Assembly: GCA_963845695.1 (NCBI GenBank)
Contig: CAWJTQ010000021.1
Location: 1-64,000, forward strand
Direction of reading: 5' to 3'
DNA: 64,000 bases
Origin: CAWJTV01 sp963845695
GTDB taxonomy: Bacteria > Planctomycetota > Planctomycetia > Isosphaerales > Isosphaeraceae
Shown here: piece after piece, positions 29,567 through 40,215 of the stretch
Layout of the letters: every line of letters starts with the position of its first letter
Position numbering within the stretch: the stretch's first letter is position 1
Made by a program: the position numbers and the translations under genes
Notes under the pieces: generated by a model
Seen by the model: the letters and a program-made list of their open reading frames with translations, nothing else
Told to the model about the DNA's origin: nothing
Databases searched by the model: none

Positions 29567-31000
29567 ATGCGCCTTGAGATTCGGATCGGCGCACTGGGTG
29601 CGGCAGGTGGGTTGTTCGTGATGCTGGGCTGGGCTGTGCTACCAATCAGCCAACCGGCGCGGGCCGCCGACGTGGGCGGAGCACCCCAGGCAAAAGACGC
29701 CAAGGTCATCGCACAGGGTCGCGAGCTCTTCAATCGGGAGTGGACGCCCAACGATCGCCGCAGTCACGGCGGAGACGGGCTGGGCCCTGTTTACAACGAA
29801 CGATCGTGCGTCGGCTGCCACCATCAGGGACCTTCGAATGGCGGAGGAGGGTCGGCCGGCACAAACATCGAGATCATCACCCCGGCGCCCGTCGGTAGCC
29901 AGCAGTTTTCGCCCGGTTTCTACTACGCTTTCTCGTTCAACTATGGGCCCGACGGTTTCGAATACCGGATCGGAGATCCTAGTCAGTTGACCACCCGACG
30001 TCCCGCCGCCAATGCTCGGAATATAGGAGAGCTGGTGCGCATCCATCCGGGCTTCCGCGATGCTGCCGGCGTGGTCTTGCATCGGTACGGCAACGATGCC
30101 GATTACCGAGTGTGGCGCGAGTGGGTCCTGGGCCAGCACGGCACCATCGCGATGCGATCGTCACAGCGGAATCCGACGCCTCTGTTCGGTGTGGGACTGA
30201 TTGACGCGATCCCGGATGCCGCGATCGAGGCAGCGGCTCGCCGCAAGCATCCCGGTTCGCCGCAGGTGAATGGACGCATAGGCCGCCTGGCCGATGGACG
30301 GATCGGCCGATTCGGGTGGAAGGCTCAGACCGCGACCTTGCGTGAGTTCGTCCTCTCGGCCGCCGCGGTCGAGATGGGGCTCGAGGTTCCCGGACATGCC
30401 CAGGCCGGCGACCCGCGCATCCCACCGCTCAAGGCGCCGGGGCTGGACCTCGACCGCGGGGAGTGCGATGCACTGACCGCATTCGTGCGGTCCCTGCCGT
30501 CTCCGAAGGTTCAGACTACCGCGAACCCCAGGGATGCGAAAGCCCTCAAAGCCGGTAAGGCCCTGTTCAAATCGACCGGCTGCGCGGACTGCCATGCCGA
30601 GAAGTTGGGCAACGTCGAGGGCCTCTACAGCGACCTGCTTCTGCACGCGATGAGCCCGGAGCTGGCTGACACTCCATCCTACGGGGCGTTCCTGGCCGGT
30701 GCCGATGCCCAGCCCGCCAACGCGAACCCCAATCCAAACCCAGCCGGCGCACGCCCAGCCCGACGTGCCGGACTCGTCACTGAAGAAGAATGGCGAACGC
30801 CGCCACTCTGGGGTCTGCGCGATTCGGCTCCTTATCTCCACGACGGCCGCGCCCCGACCCTCGACGACGCCATCCGTCTCCACGGAGGCGAGGCCACTGC
30901 CGCCGCCCGGCGATACCGGCAATTGCCCCCCCGCGACCAAGCCCAGCTCCAGGCATTCTTGGTTTCACTCGTTGCGCCGGAAGACCTCGGTCCCAAGTGA
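29567..31000 (+). CDS. DUF1111 di-heme c-type cytochrome (intact paralog)
   Basis: Exported di-heme protein, 477 residues, the intact paralog of the gene at 24224. The signal peptide is AGGLFVMLGWAVLPISQPARA. Heme sites are CVGCH (in YNERSCVGCHHQGPSNGGGG) and CADCH. Shared family blocks are HGGDGLGPVYNERSCVGCHH, then GRIGRFGWKAQTATLREFVL, and the C-terminal EEWRTPPLWGLRDSAPYLHD. It has an extra Asn/Pro-rich loop (around ANPNPNPAGARPARR) before the last block. DUF1111 proteins resemble di-heme peroxidases, but the substrate is not established. Start at ATG 29567. Confidence 0.88.
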   Translation: MRLEIRIGALGAAGGLFVMLGWAVLPISQPARAADVGGAPQAKDAKVIAQGRELFNREWTPNDRRSHGGDGLGPVYNERSCVGCHHQGPSNGGGGSAGTNIEIITPAPVGSQQFSPGFYYAFSFNYGPDGFEYRIGDPSQLTTRRPAANARNIGELVRIHPGFRDAAGVVLHRYGNDADYRVWREWVLGQHGTIAMRSSQRNPTPLFGVGLIDAIPDAAIEAAARRKHPGSPQVNGRIGRLADGRIGRFGWKAQTATLREFVLSAAAVEMGLEVPGHAQAGDPRIPPLKAPGLDLDRGECDALTAFVRSLPSPKVQTTANPRDAKALKAGKALFKSTGCADCHAEKLGNVEGLYSDLLLHAMSPELADTPSYGAFLAGADAQPANANPNPNPAGARPARRAGLVTEEEWRTPPLWGLRDSAPYLHDGRAPTLDDAIRLHGGEATAAARRYRQLPPRDQAQLQAFLVSLVAPEDLGPK

Positions 31001-31078
31001 GTGGCCAAGAGAATGGCTGTCGACGCGTAGACGAAGACGGAGGATACGATTCCTCCACAGTGAGTCCTGGAGCTAGAC

Positions 31079-32170
31079 ATGTCGGTAGGACGTATGCACG
31101 GCGAGGGCCGTACGAGCGGCGCGGAAGAACGTGTTCGGATCGCGGTCGCGCTCGTCATGGCCGGGGCAGTCCTGATCGCTCTCGATCGAGCGTCGACGGC
31201 CCAAGATCGAGAGAAGAGCAGCCAAGCGACGTCAAGGAAAGAGGCAACCCGGGCTCGCGACTTCCGCGCGCCGAGGTGGTCAACGCCGAGGTGCTCCCGA
31301 AGTTCGCGCAGGATCCGCTCGACGGTCCGCCCTTCGTCACGTCCCGGGTGTGGGCCGTCGCCGATGGCCGGACGGGATCGGTCCTCTGGGGCCATCGCGA
31401 GTCGGAGGCGGTCGACATCGCCAGTACGACCAAGATCATGACCGCGCTCGTCGTGGTGCGTCTCATGAACGGAGACCCGAAGATGAGGTCCGAGTCCGTG
31501 ATCTTCTCAAAACGGGCGGATCTGACTGAAGGCTCGACGTCGGGCGTACGCGAAGGGGAGCGGCTACCGGTCCACGAGCTGCTCTTTGGGATGATGTTGC
31601 CATCGGGCAACGACGCAGCCGTGGCCTTTGCGGAACACTTCGGGGGCCGGCTGAAGCCGCCCGCCGACTGCGCCGGACCAGACCGATCCGTTGCCCCGGT
31701 TCATTGCGGAGATGAACCGGGTCGCCGAAGAGCTGGGTCTGCATGAGACGCACTTCGCCAATCCCAACGGCCTGCCGGCGGCGGATCACCGTTCCAGCGC
31801 ACGCGACCTGGCCAAGCTCGCAAGCCACGCGCTCGTCGAGCCGGTCTTCGCCACGGTTGTCTCAACCCGGAAACACGGCTGCACGCTGGTCGACGCCAAG
31901 GGAGACCTCCGTATCGTCGTCTGGACCAATTCCAACCACCTGCTCGATACCGAAGGTTACGATGGCGTCAAGACCGGCACCACCCGGGCCGCCGGGGCCT
32001 GTTTGGTGGCCAGCGGCCACCGTGGCAGCCTCAAACGGGATCACCTCATCGTCGTCGTGCTGGGTGGTTCGAGCTCGCCGGACAGCCGTTATGCGGATGC
32101 TCGGAATCTCTTCCGATGGGCCTGGCAGATGCGCGGCCACCGAGCGTCCGACCCCGCGGCGATCCATTGA
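31079..32170 (+). CDS. D-alanyl-D-alanine carboxypeptidase, peptidase S11 (frameshifted)
   Basis: Penicillin-binding protein of the DacA/S11 type that trims peptidoglycan stem peptides. The start at 31079 gives an N-terminal membrane anchor or signal (RIAVALVMAGAVLIALDRAS). Frames change near 31270 and near 31680. Active-site motifs are all recovered: SxxK as STTKIM, SxN as SGN in MMLPSGNDAAVAF, and KTG as GVKTGTTRAAGACLV. The conserved SVIFSKRADLTEGSTSGVRE block and ETHFANPNGLPAADH also fit. Planctomycetes were long thought to lack peptidoglycan, so an S11 enzyme is worth noting, but peptidoglycan is now established in the group. The restored size is ~360 residues. Confidence 0.85.
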
Positions 32171-32183
32171 AACTCGTGCGGTA

Positions 32184-34289
32184 TCAAGATCCGCGATCGC
32201 GCAAGGCCGACTCGATGCCCTCGACCCCTACGACGGGCGCGCGGCAAGCGAAGTTCTCGCAGATGTAGGTGGTCGTACGTCCCTCCCGCGACGGGCGATC
32301 GGCCAGCAACGGCACTTTGCTCTCGAGGAGGGAGGCCTGCTCGTGGGTTGCTGGGGCGATGACCTTGTGGGGTAGGAACGGGGTCGCGATTGTCTCAAGC
32401 ACCGTGCGGAACTCGACGGCATCCGAGCCGGCGATGATGGCGAATTCGCGAGCCGGCCTCAGGAGGAAGTCGAGCGCGATCAGGCTCTGTCCAGCCGCAG
32501 CCGGCTCGCGCTCGAGCAAGAGCTGGACCGATTCCAGCGCCGACCGACCCGCCTGGGTGAGGTCGTCGCGTCCGGTCAAGGCGCCCAGCCGGACGAGCGC
32601 CGTGGCTGCCATGGCGTTCCCCGATGGCGTCGCATTGTCGGAATAGTCCTTCTGTCGCGCGATCAACGTCTCATGGTGATGACCGGTGAAGAAGAACCCG
32701 CCCCGTTCGGTATCCGCGAACTCCTCGATCATGAGCCGGGCCAGGCTCAGGGCCGATTCGATCCAGCGCGGTTCCCCGGTTGCCTCGTAGAGCCGCGTCA
32801 ACCCATCCAGGAAATTGGCGTAATCGTCGAGGTAGGCATCGAGCCGGGCGCGGCCGTCCTTGAAGGTATGAAGCAATCGCCCGTCGTCGCTCCGCATCCG
32901 GTCGAGTATGAAGCCGGCAGCGCGGCGGGCGGCTTCGAGGTAGCGCTCGTCCTTGAGGATGCGTCCAGCCTCGGCCATCGCGGCGATCATCAGGCCATTC
33001 CAGGAAACGAGGACCTTGGTATCCTTGGCCGGCGGTACCCGCCGGCCGCGCACGCCCAGCAACTCGTCGCGGCAAGTGGCGAGCTCGGTGCCGAGGTCAT
33101 TCTCATCGCGGCCCAGCAGCTTCGCGGCCTGTCCGATTGTACGCGGCAGGTTCAGGATATTGTGACCCTCCCAGTTGCCCGACTCGGTCACATCGTAGAC
33201 GTAGCTGAACGCCCTGGCCCGCTCCGCGCCCAGCACGTCCTTCACTTCGGCGAGCGACCAGACATAATACTTCCCCTCCACGCCCTCGCTGTCGGCGTCC
33301 TCGGTCGAGTAGAACGCCCCCTCGGGGTCGGTCATCCGGCCCAAGACATAATCCATCGTCTCCCGGGCGACGCGGCCGAGCTCGTCGTCGCGCGTGGCCT
33401 GGTACGCCTCCAGATAGGCCGTTGCTAACAACGCATTATCATACAACATTTTCTCGAAGTGAGGGACTAGCCAGCGATCGTCGGTCGAGTAACGGGCAAA
33501 GCCGCCGCCGAGATGGTCGTAGATGCCGCCGCGTGCCATTTTTTCCAGGGTATGGCGGACAGCATGAAGCGCGTGGTCGTCGCCGGTGCGGGCGGAATGC
33601 CGCAAGAGGACCTTGAGGTCCATCGGATGGGGAAACTTGGGAGCGCGGCCAAACCCCCCGTGGACCGGATCGAAGTTGCCTAGCACCACTCGAGCTGCAC
33701 GGTCGAGCAGCCCGATCTCGAGTGAGCCGGTCCCCTTGGGAAGGCTGCCGTAGGCCCGGAGCTGCTCGGTCATCTCGGACGCCGAGTCCCGGATCTCGTC
33801 CCGGCGCTCCTCCCACGCCCGGTGCACGCTCAGGAGCACGCGCGGAAACCCGGCCATGCCCCGCGAATCAGCCGGCGGATAATACGTGCCGCCGTAGAAC
33901 GGTTTGAGGTCGGGTGTCAGGAACACCGACATCGGCCAGCCGCCGTGTCCGGTCATAGCCTGCACGGCCGACATGTAGATCTGATCCAGGTCCGGGCGCT
34001 CCTCGCGATCGACCTTGATATTCACGAACCGCTCGTTCATCAGGGCCGCGATTTCGGGATTCTCGAAGCTCTCGCGCTCCATCACGTGGCACCAGTGGCA
34101 GGCCGAGTAGCCGATCGACAAGAAGATAGGCTTATCCTCGGCCTTCGATCTTGCTAGCGCCTCGGGGCCCCAAGGATACCAGTCGACCGGGTTGTGGGCG
34201 TGTTGGAGCAGATAGGGACTGGTCTCTCCGGCCAGACGATTGGTCCTGGTGCTTGTGCCCATGTGAGACTCGGACGAGTGTGAAGTCAT
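32184..34289 (-). CDS. YyaL/spermatogenesis-associated-20-like thioredoxin domain protein
   Basis: Large (701 residues) intact protein with an N-terminal thioredoxin-like domain (DUF255) and a C-terminal (alpha/alpha)6 barrel related to glycan epimerases. The family signature is complete: SPYLLQHAHNPVDWYPWG, then LSIGYSACHWCHVMERESF with the CHWC redox motif, then DREERPDLDQIYM. The barrel carries FPHPMDLKVLLRHSARTG and WNGLMIAAMAEAGRILKDE. Its substrate is unknown across bacteria. I use the ATG at 34289. The stop lies 13 bases from the convergent carboxypeptidase stop. Confidence 0.9.
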   Translation of the reverse strand: MTSHSSESHMGTSTRTNRLAGETSPYLLQHAHNPVDWYPWGPEALARSKAEDKPIFLSIGYSACHWCHVMERESFENPEIAALMNERFVNIKVDREERPDLDQIYMSAVQAMTGHGGWPMSVFLTPDLKPFYGGTYYPPADSRGMAGFPRVLLSVHRAWEERRDEIRDSASEMTEQLRAYGSLPKGTGSLEIGLLDRAARVVLGNFDPVHGGFGRAPKFPHPMDLKVLLRHSARTGDDHALHAVRHTLEKMARGGIYDHLGGGFARYSTDDRWLVPHFEKMLYDNALLATAYLEAYQATRDDELGRVARETMDYVLGRMTDPEGAFYSTEDADSEGVEGKYYVWSLAEVKDVLGAERARAFSYVYDVTESGNWEGHNILNLPRTIGQAAKLLGRDENDLGTELATCRDELLGVRGRRVPPAKDTKVLVSWNGLMIAAMAEAGRILKDERYLEAARRAAGFILDRMRSDDGRLLHTFKDGRARLDAYLDDYANFLDGLTRLYEATGEPRWIESALSLARLMIEEFADTERGGFFFTGHHHETLIARQKDYSDNATPSGNAMAATALVRLGALTGRDDLTQAGRSALESVQLLLEREPAAAGQSLIALDFLLRPAREFAIIAGSDAVEFRTVLETIATPFLPHKVIAPATHEQASLLESKVPLLADRPSREGRTTTYICENFACRAPVVGVEGIESALRDRGS

Positions 34290-34729
34290 GGTTGCGGATC
34301 TTTCCCAGATCGGATGGGCCGAAGTCGAATGGATTGGGGGAACTCCGGTCGACTCACCGGAGAGCGGGCGGAGCCGCTGCACGAACCGGTGATTCTAGCA
34401 GATTGCATTCCACCGGGTCAGATGCGTCAGAATCTCACCAGTCCGGGAGCCGCTGACGATGTTGCCACGGGATCCCTCGATGAGATCGGCGAGCAAGCGG
34501 CAAGGCGGGTTGAAAGGGAGGAGGGTCGGGGTGAGGTTGTTTCTTGGGAGGAAGGGAAAGCGTGCCGTGGTGGACTGCACAAAGAGGTCGGCGCTCCCGA
34601 AACCGGGATTCTTCGCGATGCGAAACTCTGACGCCCCAGGACGAACACCTCATACCTGGTAGTTGAGTCAGTGCTTGGCCACCACGGCACACTCAAGTCT
34701 AACGCGCCGCGGTCGATTGTCCAGCCACT
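34290..34729. other. Intergenic region holding structured element copy 1
   Basis: About 440 bases between two minus-strand genes. It contains the structured element at 34563-34689. On its left is a purine-rich tract (34505-34560), so on the minus strand the element is followed by a pyrimidine-rich tail. Nothing else was recognised. Confidence 0.5.
34563..34689 (-). ncRNA. Candidate structured RNA element, copy 1
   Basis: A 127-base element with perfect 11-base ends TGCCGTGGTGG and CCACCACGGCA that pair with each other. Inside, on the plus strand, are GGCG/CGCC enclosing CCCG-AAAC-CGGG and TTCGC-GAT-GCGAA hairpins, then a CCAGG/CCTGG hairpin. Copy 2 (38321-38448) has the same layout with different bases in three of the stems that still pair. 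The minus strand is the likely transcript, as it follows the sigma-factor gene by 41 bases, precedes the thioredoxin-domain gene, and ends in a pyrimidine-rich tail. It matches no RNA family that I know. A MITE is an alternative. Confidence 0.6.
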
Positions 34730-37700
34730 TCATCGCTTCAACAAGATGACACCGAGGTCCACCGGACCGGCGCTCTGACCGGCGGTTGGCTTGGGGATTG
34801 TTATCGGCCGAGTGAGCTTGGCGAACCCCTTGACGATCACGTTCAGCTCATAGTCACCGGGCTGGATTTCATCGACCCGGAACGAGCCGTCGGGTTGCAG
34901 CTTCAGCGAGTGGCCGAAGCTGCGCCGTCGGTGCCGGTAGAGCCGGGCGGCCTCGGTGGTGCGCCATCGGCTGAGCCACTCGCGTTGCTCGCCTTGAGCG
35001 AGACCCGGCGGGTATGGGACGTCAGGCACTTTCATGACGAGGTAGGCCGTGCGCTCCCCTACCTCGAGCGGCGGCTTATCGTCCTCGGGAACGGCGATGT
35101 GGCCGATCAAGGGGCGTCCGCCCTCCTGTACGAGATCGAGGCGGACGGTCTGTCCCGGGAGGATGTCCACGAAGGCGGGTTGGTAGAAGCGATCCGGAGT
35201 GGTCCGCGCCCTCGAACCTCGCTCTGCCAATGGACCCGCGCCTCGCCGGGAGTCACTCGTTCGATGACGAACCGACCTCGGTCGTCGGTCTGGGCTCGGC
35301 TCTCGTTTTGGATCGTCGGCTGCCACGGGCCGGTTCGTTCTTCATCCAGGACCGCCTCAACGATCTCGTGGGCCACGGGCTTGCCGCCGACGCGAAGCGT
35401 CCCTTCGATGCGACCCCAGGGCTCGATCGTCAGGTCAGGCACTTCGGCCAACTGCTGGCGCTCGACTCGGCGTAGCCCTGGTCGTGGAGCGCGATGAGGC
35501 GGTAGGGGCCATCCGGCGGCGAGAAGGAGAACCGGCCATCGGGACCGGTCAACAGGTGCAGATGATACTCGCGCTGATAGGTCTTGCCTCCGCTGATGTG
35601 AACCCCATTGTCCGTCGCGACGATCACCTCGGCCCCGGCCAACGGCTCGCCGTGGGTCCCGCGAACCACTCCCTCGAGCCATGCGCCCTTGCTGAGCCGG
35701 GCGTTGAAGGTCTTCTCCCCGGCGTTGTTCGGATAGGCCGGAGAGGTGGCCGGGAGATAACCCTTGGCCTCGATGCGGACCAGGTAGGGTTGGGCATTCA
35801 CAACGTCGGAGAAGACGTAGCGACCTCCGTGATGCGTCCGGGCAAGAGACTCCAACCAGATTCTGCCCGGTCCGAGGCCGGGGACGACGGTGAAGGTCTC
35901 GATCGGCTGGCCGGTCTCGACGTCCGTCACGGTCCCTCGGATGCGCAGGACGCTCGAGGGCCGGAGGGTGAATACCGGATCCTTGACCGACGGCTCCACG
36001 TTCATCGTGGCAACGTCATAACCTTCCTTGAACGCGTTCAACGAGACCGCGTCGCTCGGAGCATCGTCCCATCGGAAACGACCCGACTCGTCGGTATGGG
36101 TCAGCCAGTCCAATATCCGGCCTCCCCGCCACTCAGATACGGCGACCGTGGCTCTCGCAATCGGCTGAGCCCGCGAGTCGATCACCTTTCCCTGAACGGT
36201 GCGTCCCGGGCCAAGGCGAAACTCGACGGGTGCCACTCCAGGGCGAACGTCCACGGACCTCATCTCCGGTGCATATCCGGCAGCCTGAACGATCAGGACG
36301 CTCTGCCGCGCCACGGCATTGGTGATCCGGAACCGGCCCTGGGCGTCCGTCCGGACGGTCGAGTTCCAGGGATCGGAGAACCGGTGTCGATCGCTTAGTT
36401 GGATCGAGGCTCCAACGATCGGGCCGCCGTCGCGATTAACGACCCGGCCAGCGACTGGGATTCCCCGGCGCAAGACGATCACGGCGTTGCGCTGACGGAG
36501 CGGATCGGGCGTCATGCTCGACTGGACGTTGGAGGCATCGAACCGGCTCACGAATTCGGGATGGGTCAAGGTGAATCCCAGGTGGCCGAGGTCGAGCCCG
36601 GCCGGGATGAGGTCGATGTGCCAGCGGCCCTGGCGATCGCTGCGGGTGGTGATCCCGTTCAGGTCGGGAGTTGCGTGGCCCCGATCCTTCGGCGCGTTAA
36701 GATGCAGTGAGACAGTCACGCCCTCGATCGGCTGGTCCTCCTCGTCCCGGACGATCCCGCCGATCGATGTACCCCGCTCCATCGCCAGGGTATAGAATCG
36801 GGGGATCTCCGTATCTTTCGAACCGAACTGCCGCAGGTTAATCCTCATCGGGACTAATCCGTCACGCTGCGCGGTGACGGACAAAGTCGCGAACTCCGTT
36901 TGGGGTAACCGCAAGACCATTCGGCCCGAATCATCGGTCGTGTGCTGGCGAGTGACCTTGCCGTTAACCCAGACCTTCAGAACCACTCCCGCGAGTGGCT
37001 GCTTGGTCTTCTGATCGACGACGCGAACGAACACCGTCCCCACTTCGCGAGCCGTTGCAGGTTCCTGCGGGACCTCGGTCTGCGGTCCCGTCGGTTGGGG
37101 ACCCTCAGGCTTCTGGGCTGGGCCGGGTTTCCCGACCTGGGCTTGCGAGATCGGGATTGCAATCCCGGCGAGAGTGCCAGTGGCCAGACACAGGAAGATC
37201 GCCAGCTTGAGCTTGGACATGAACATCGCCCTCAGCACAATGTCCGTCAATGTGGTCACTGCCATCCCAACGCTTCGTCCGGCCGCAGCCGCAATCGTCG
37301 CCTTGACCAGTGCGTCAGGGACTTTGGCCGATGCCTTCGCAGAAACGAGCGCCGCGCCGATGAGTCCGGCGGGCAGGGCCAGTCCCCGTCGTACCAGGCG
37401 GTCTCTCAGCCGGTCGCGAGCCCAGGCAAGGCGGGTCCGCACGGTGCCCACCGGCCAGTCCAGTTGCCGCGCAGCCTCGTCATGGGTCCGGCCCTCGAGG
37501 TAACAAAGCTGGACCGCGAGGCGATACTTCTGTGGCAGACGATGGACCTCGTCGAGTATGGCGATGCGGAGGTCGTCCTGTTCGACGATCTCGTCGGGTC
37601 GATCGAACGGGGAGCTCGTGTCGGGTAGCTCGGGGGAGCGATGACGCCTCGACAAGGTTCGCGCTGGCGCAGCGACTCGGTAAGCGACCTTGCAAAGCCA

Positions 37701-37991
37701 GCCGCCCAGGACCTCGCGGTTTCGGATCGAGCCGGCCCTGCGGGCCAGGATCAAGAACGTGGCCTGAAAGGCATCTTCGATCTCATGTGAGTCGCGAAGC
37801 AGGCGTTTGCAGACGCCCAGCACCATCGGTCCATGACGCAGCACGAGCGTCTCGAAGGCGGCTTCGGCCGCTTCGCCGCCCCGGGTGGCCCATTGATCCA
37901 GCAGTTGCTCGTCGGCAAGGGCACCGATACGGCCCTCGTTCAACACCGTACGGATCTGCCGAAATCGAATGCCTGATTCTCCGCTCGCCAT
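34730..37991 (-). CDS. ECF sigma factor fused to a membrane helix and carboxypeptidase-regulatory domains (frameshifted)
   Basis: A planctomycete-type ECF sigma factor with a very long extension. Residues ~1-190 hold sigma region 2 (LLRDSHEIEDAFQATFLILA) and region 4 (AVQLCYLEGRTHDEAARQLD, then WPVGTVRTRLAWARDRLRD). A membrane helix follows near residues 262-285 (LKLAIFLCLATGTLAGIAI). The remaining ~800 residues contain tandem carboxypeptidase-regulatory-like (beta-sandwich) domains, recognisable by VRVVDQKTKQPLAGVVLKV, GGPIVGASIQLSDRHRFSD and SKGAWLEGVVRGTHGEPLAG. Frames change near 35470 and near 35200, after which the product ends at 34730. The extension would lie outside the cytoplasmic membrane, suggesting that it gates the sigma domain in response to an envelope signal. 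Confidence 0.8.
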
Positions 37992-38525
37992 GTGACCAGC
38001 TCTCCCGACAGTGCGCGCCTCTGTACCCTATACTGTGCACGAACCGAGCTCTTCCAATTTCCCAGTTTGGGACGAATCTCGAAGCGATTGACTCGCCGGG
38101 GAAAAGGGCACGCGAGCGATCCCTGATAGAACGCGGCGCGGAGATCGGCGCTCTCAGGGACGTTGGCCTGGGTGCTACATTTCGAAAGGGAACTTCCAGG
38201 GAGCGCGTTTCCCGCGAGAGCACGAGGGAAAGTAAGATCCTCGTGAATCTCCCCGAGACTCGATCAGGGAGACATCTCTGACCCGGATGGGTAGGCGAGT
38301 GGGTGGAGAGAGGGAAAAAATGCCGTGGTGACTGCCGACAAGAGGTTGGCGCTCCCGCATGCGGGTGTGATCGCTTGGACGATGCCCAGGCGCCCCAGGA
38401 CGAGTCACTCGGCCCTGGTATTTGTGACCATGTTCGGCCACCACGGCAGACCCCATTGTTCCGCGCCTCATTTGATTGTCAAGAAAAATCCTGGCTTTCT
38501 TTGAGACTTTACAATCCAGCCCCTT
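37992..38525. other. Intergenic region holding structured element copy 2
   Basis: About 530 bases upstream of the sigma-factor gene on the minus strand. It contains element copy 2 at 38321-38448. The remaining 330 bases down to the sigma-factor start hold no gene and would be the leader or promoter region of that gene. Confidence 0.5.
38321..38448 (-). ncRNA. Candidate structured RNA element, copy 2
   Basis: A 128-base element beginning TGCCGTGGTG and ending CCACCACGGCA on the plus strand, direct-repeat sister of 34563-34689 in the same orientation. Internal stems are GGCGC/GCGCC enclosing CCCGC-AT-GCGGG and ATCG-CTTGGA-CGAT, then CCAGG/CCTGG. The sequence AAGAGGT plus GGCGCTCCCG and the CGCCCCAGGACGA block are shared with copy 1. 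Read on the minus strand it is followed at once by six T residues and a pyrimidine tract, like a terminated transcript. It lies 77 bases after the GH5 stop and 330 bases before the sigma-factor start. Confidence 0.6.
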
Positions 38526-40215
38526 TCACCTGGGAGACGTGTGCCCGAATAACGCCTCGTGCATCCCGGGCACGGGTCGATTGGCCTTCTCCTCCCAGTA
38601 GTGAAAGCCGGCCTTCCAGTCCCAGATCGCCCAGCCGGCGCCGGAGCGCTCGGTGGCCTCACGAAACGCCCGATAGTAGCGGGCGCGTGAGGCGGGGTCG
38701 GCGGTGGTGAAGCAACCGAATTCGCCGAAGTGGATCGGCCGGCCGAAGTATTCGGACCACTCCCGGGCCTGGTCGATCGGGACCTGGAAGGCATGGGGGC
38801 TGCTCGGGTTCGACGATGCGGGTTCGGTGTTGTACCGCTCGATCCAGTCGACGACTCCTTTGCTGAGTTTCAGCGACGGGTTGGGAACCAGCGGTCGGCT
38901 CGGCGGTCCGGGGAACTGGATGCCGGTCACCTTGGTATCCGGACCCGCCCAGGTTGCGCCTTGATGGGTGAAGTAGAACGGGTCGTAGTTGTGCACGGTG
39001 ACGATCAGGTTCTGGTCATCGTCAGGAAGCCGCAGTTGAGGGAGCTCGCTGACGCTATTCCACTTGCCCGGCCCGACGAAGATTGTGCGACTCGGCTCGA
39101 CCGCGCGGATGCGGCGGATGGCCTCGGCGAAGATCGGGTTGATCACCTCGGTCGTGGCGGCGTCCTTGGGCTCGTTCAGAAGCTCGAACGCCAGGCCCTC
39201 GGGCGCCTTGGCGTAATGGGCGGTGATCTGGCTCCAGATCGCCAGGAACCTCGACGTCTGGCCTTTCGGGTCTGTCGTGAAATCGTCGAAGTGATGGATG
39301 TTGATGATGACCCCCAGCCCCTGGCGAAGGCCGGCGTGGACCAGCTCATCGGCGCGGGTGAGGATCTCAGACCTCAGGCGGAACTCGGGGCCCGGTCCTG
39401 TGTAGTGGTGCCATCCGATGGGGATGCGGACGTGGTCGAAGCCCTCGGTCCGAATGTGTCGCAGATCATCGGGGGTATAGTGGACGCCCCAGTTCTGGTT
39501 CGGTGGAACTTCGAGCCCATTGCCCAGGTTGGCACCGTGGAGGAACCGCTGCGCGGCGCGATGGGCAGCGGTGGAGTGCCCAGCGATCCGCTTCATCTCG
39601 TGGAGGTCGTCCGGACGGACGGCGCGGGCACTGATCCGGATCGTCACCGGGCGCTTGCCGGTAACCTGGATCGTGGTCGACAGCGTCTGGTTATGCCAGG
39701 TCCGGGCATAGTGCGTCCCCTCGACCGCGGGGACGACAGTCGTCTGAGTGACGATAGCCGCCGCCGCCCTGCCAGCCCGATGCGGTTGCCCCCGACGCGG
39801 ATTCGAAGCTGCCGTCTCGGACCGTCGCGCCTTCGACTCGTATCTGGTCCCAGAGGATCTCCTCGCGGTAGAGTACCCCCCGGGACGCTTCCTCCCAAGG
39901 CCCCATCAAGGTCAGCTTGATGCTGCCATCGTGCGACGGCATGAACCGCACCGTCGCGCTCCGCCATCCCCGGTAGGTGACCGGAATGCTCGCCGTGTAC
40001 CCCCGCGGTTGCTCGGCCGCGGCTACCCAGTTCATCCGGGACAACGATCCATCCCCTTCGAGGAACCGACCCTCTTCGATCGCTCCCACCTGAACGTCAG
40101 CCGACAGGTCGAACCGGGCCGTCCCAGCCAGCCTGACCGGCTCGGCCGCGGACGCGAACGCCGATGCGAACCCGATTATCACCACCACTCGTTGAACGAT
40201 CCGGAGAATTCCCAT
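38526..40215 (-). CDS. Secreted glycoside hydrolase family 5 protein with N-terminal carbohydrate-binding-like domain (frameshift)
   Basis: Secreted endoglucanase-like enzyme. The ATG at 40215 has GAGGA upstream and opens a signal peptide (VVVIIGFASAFASA). Residues ~25-190 form a beta-sandwich of the kind found in carbohydrate-binding modules (AAEQPRGYTASIPVTYRGWR onward). One shift near 39765 joins it to the (beta/alpha)8 GH5 domain. The catalytic acid/base Glu is in FELLNEPKDA and the nucleophile Glu in IHFGEFGCF; NIHHFDDF and TVHNYDPFYF are further GH5 strands. The N-terminal GH5 strand reads LHGANLGNGLEVPPNQNW. The likely substrate is a beta-1,4-glucan or mannan. About 560 residues in total. 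Confidence 0.85.

Noticed and set aside
34563..34689. Resemblance of the ~128-nt element to 5S rRNA (similar length, long terminal stem)
   Set aside because: The conserved internal 5S motif (CCGAAC followed by the loop C sequence in the right place) is absent on both strands, and the two copies differ too much for rRNA.
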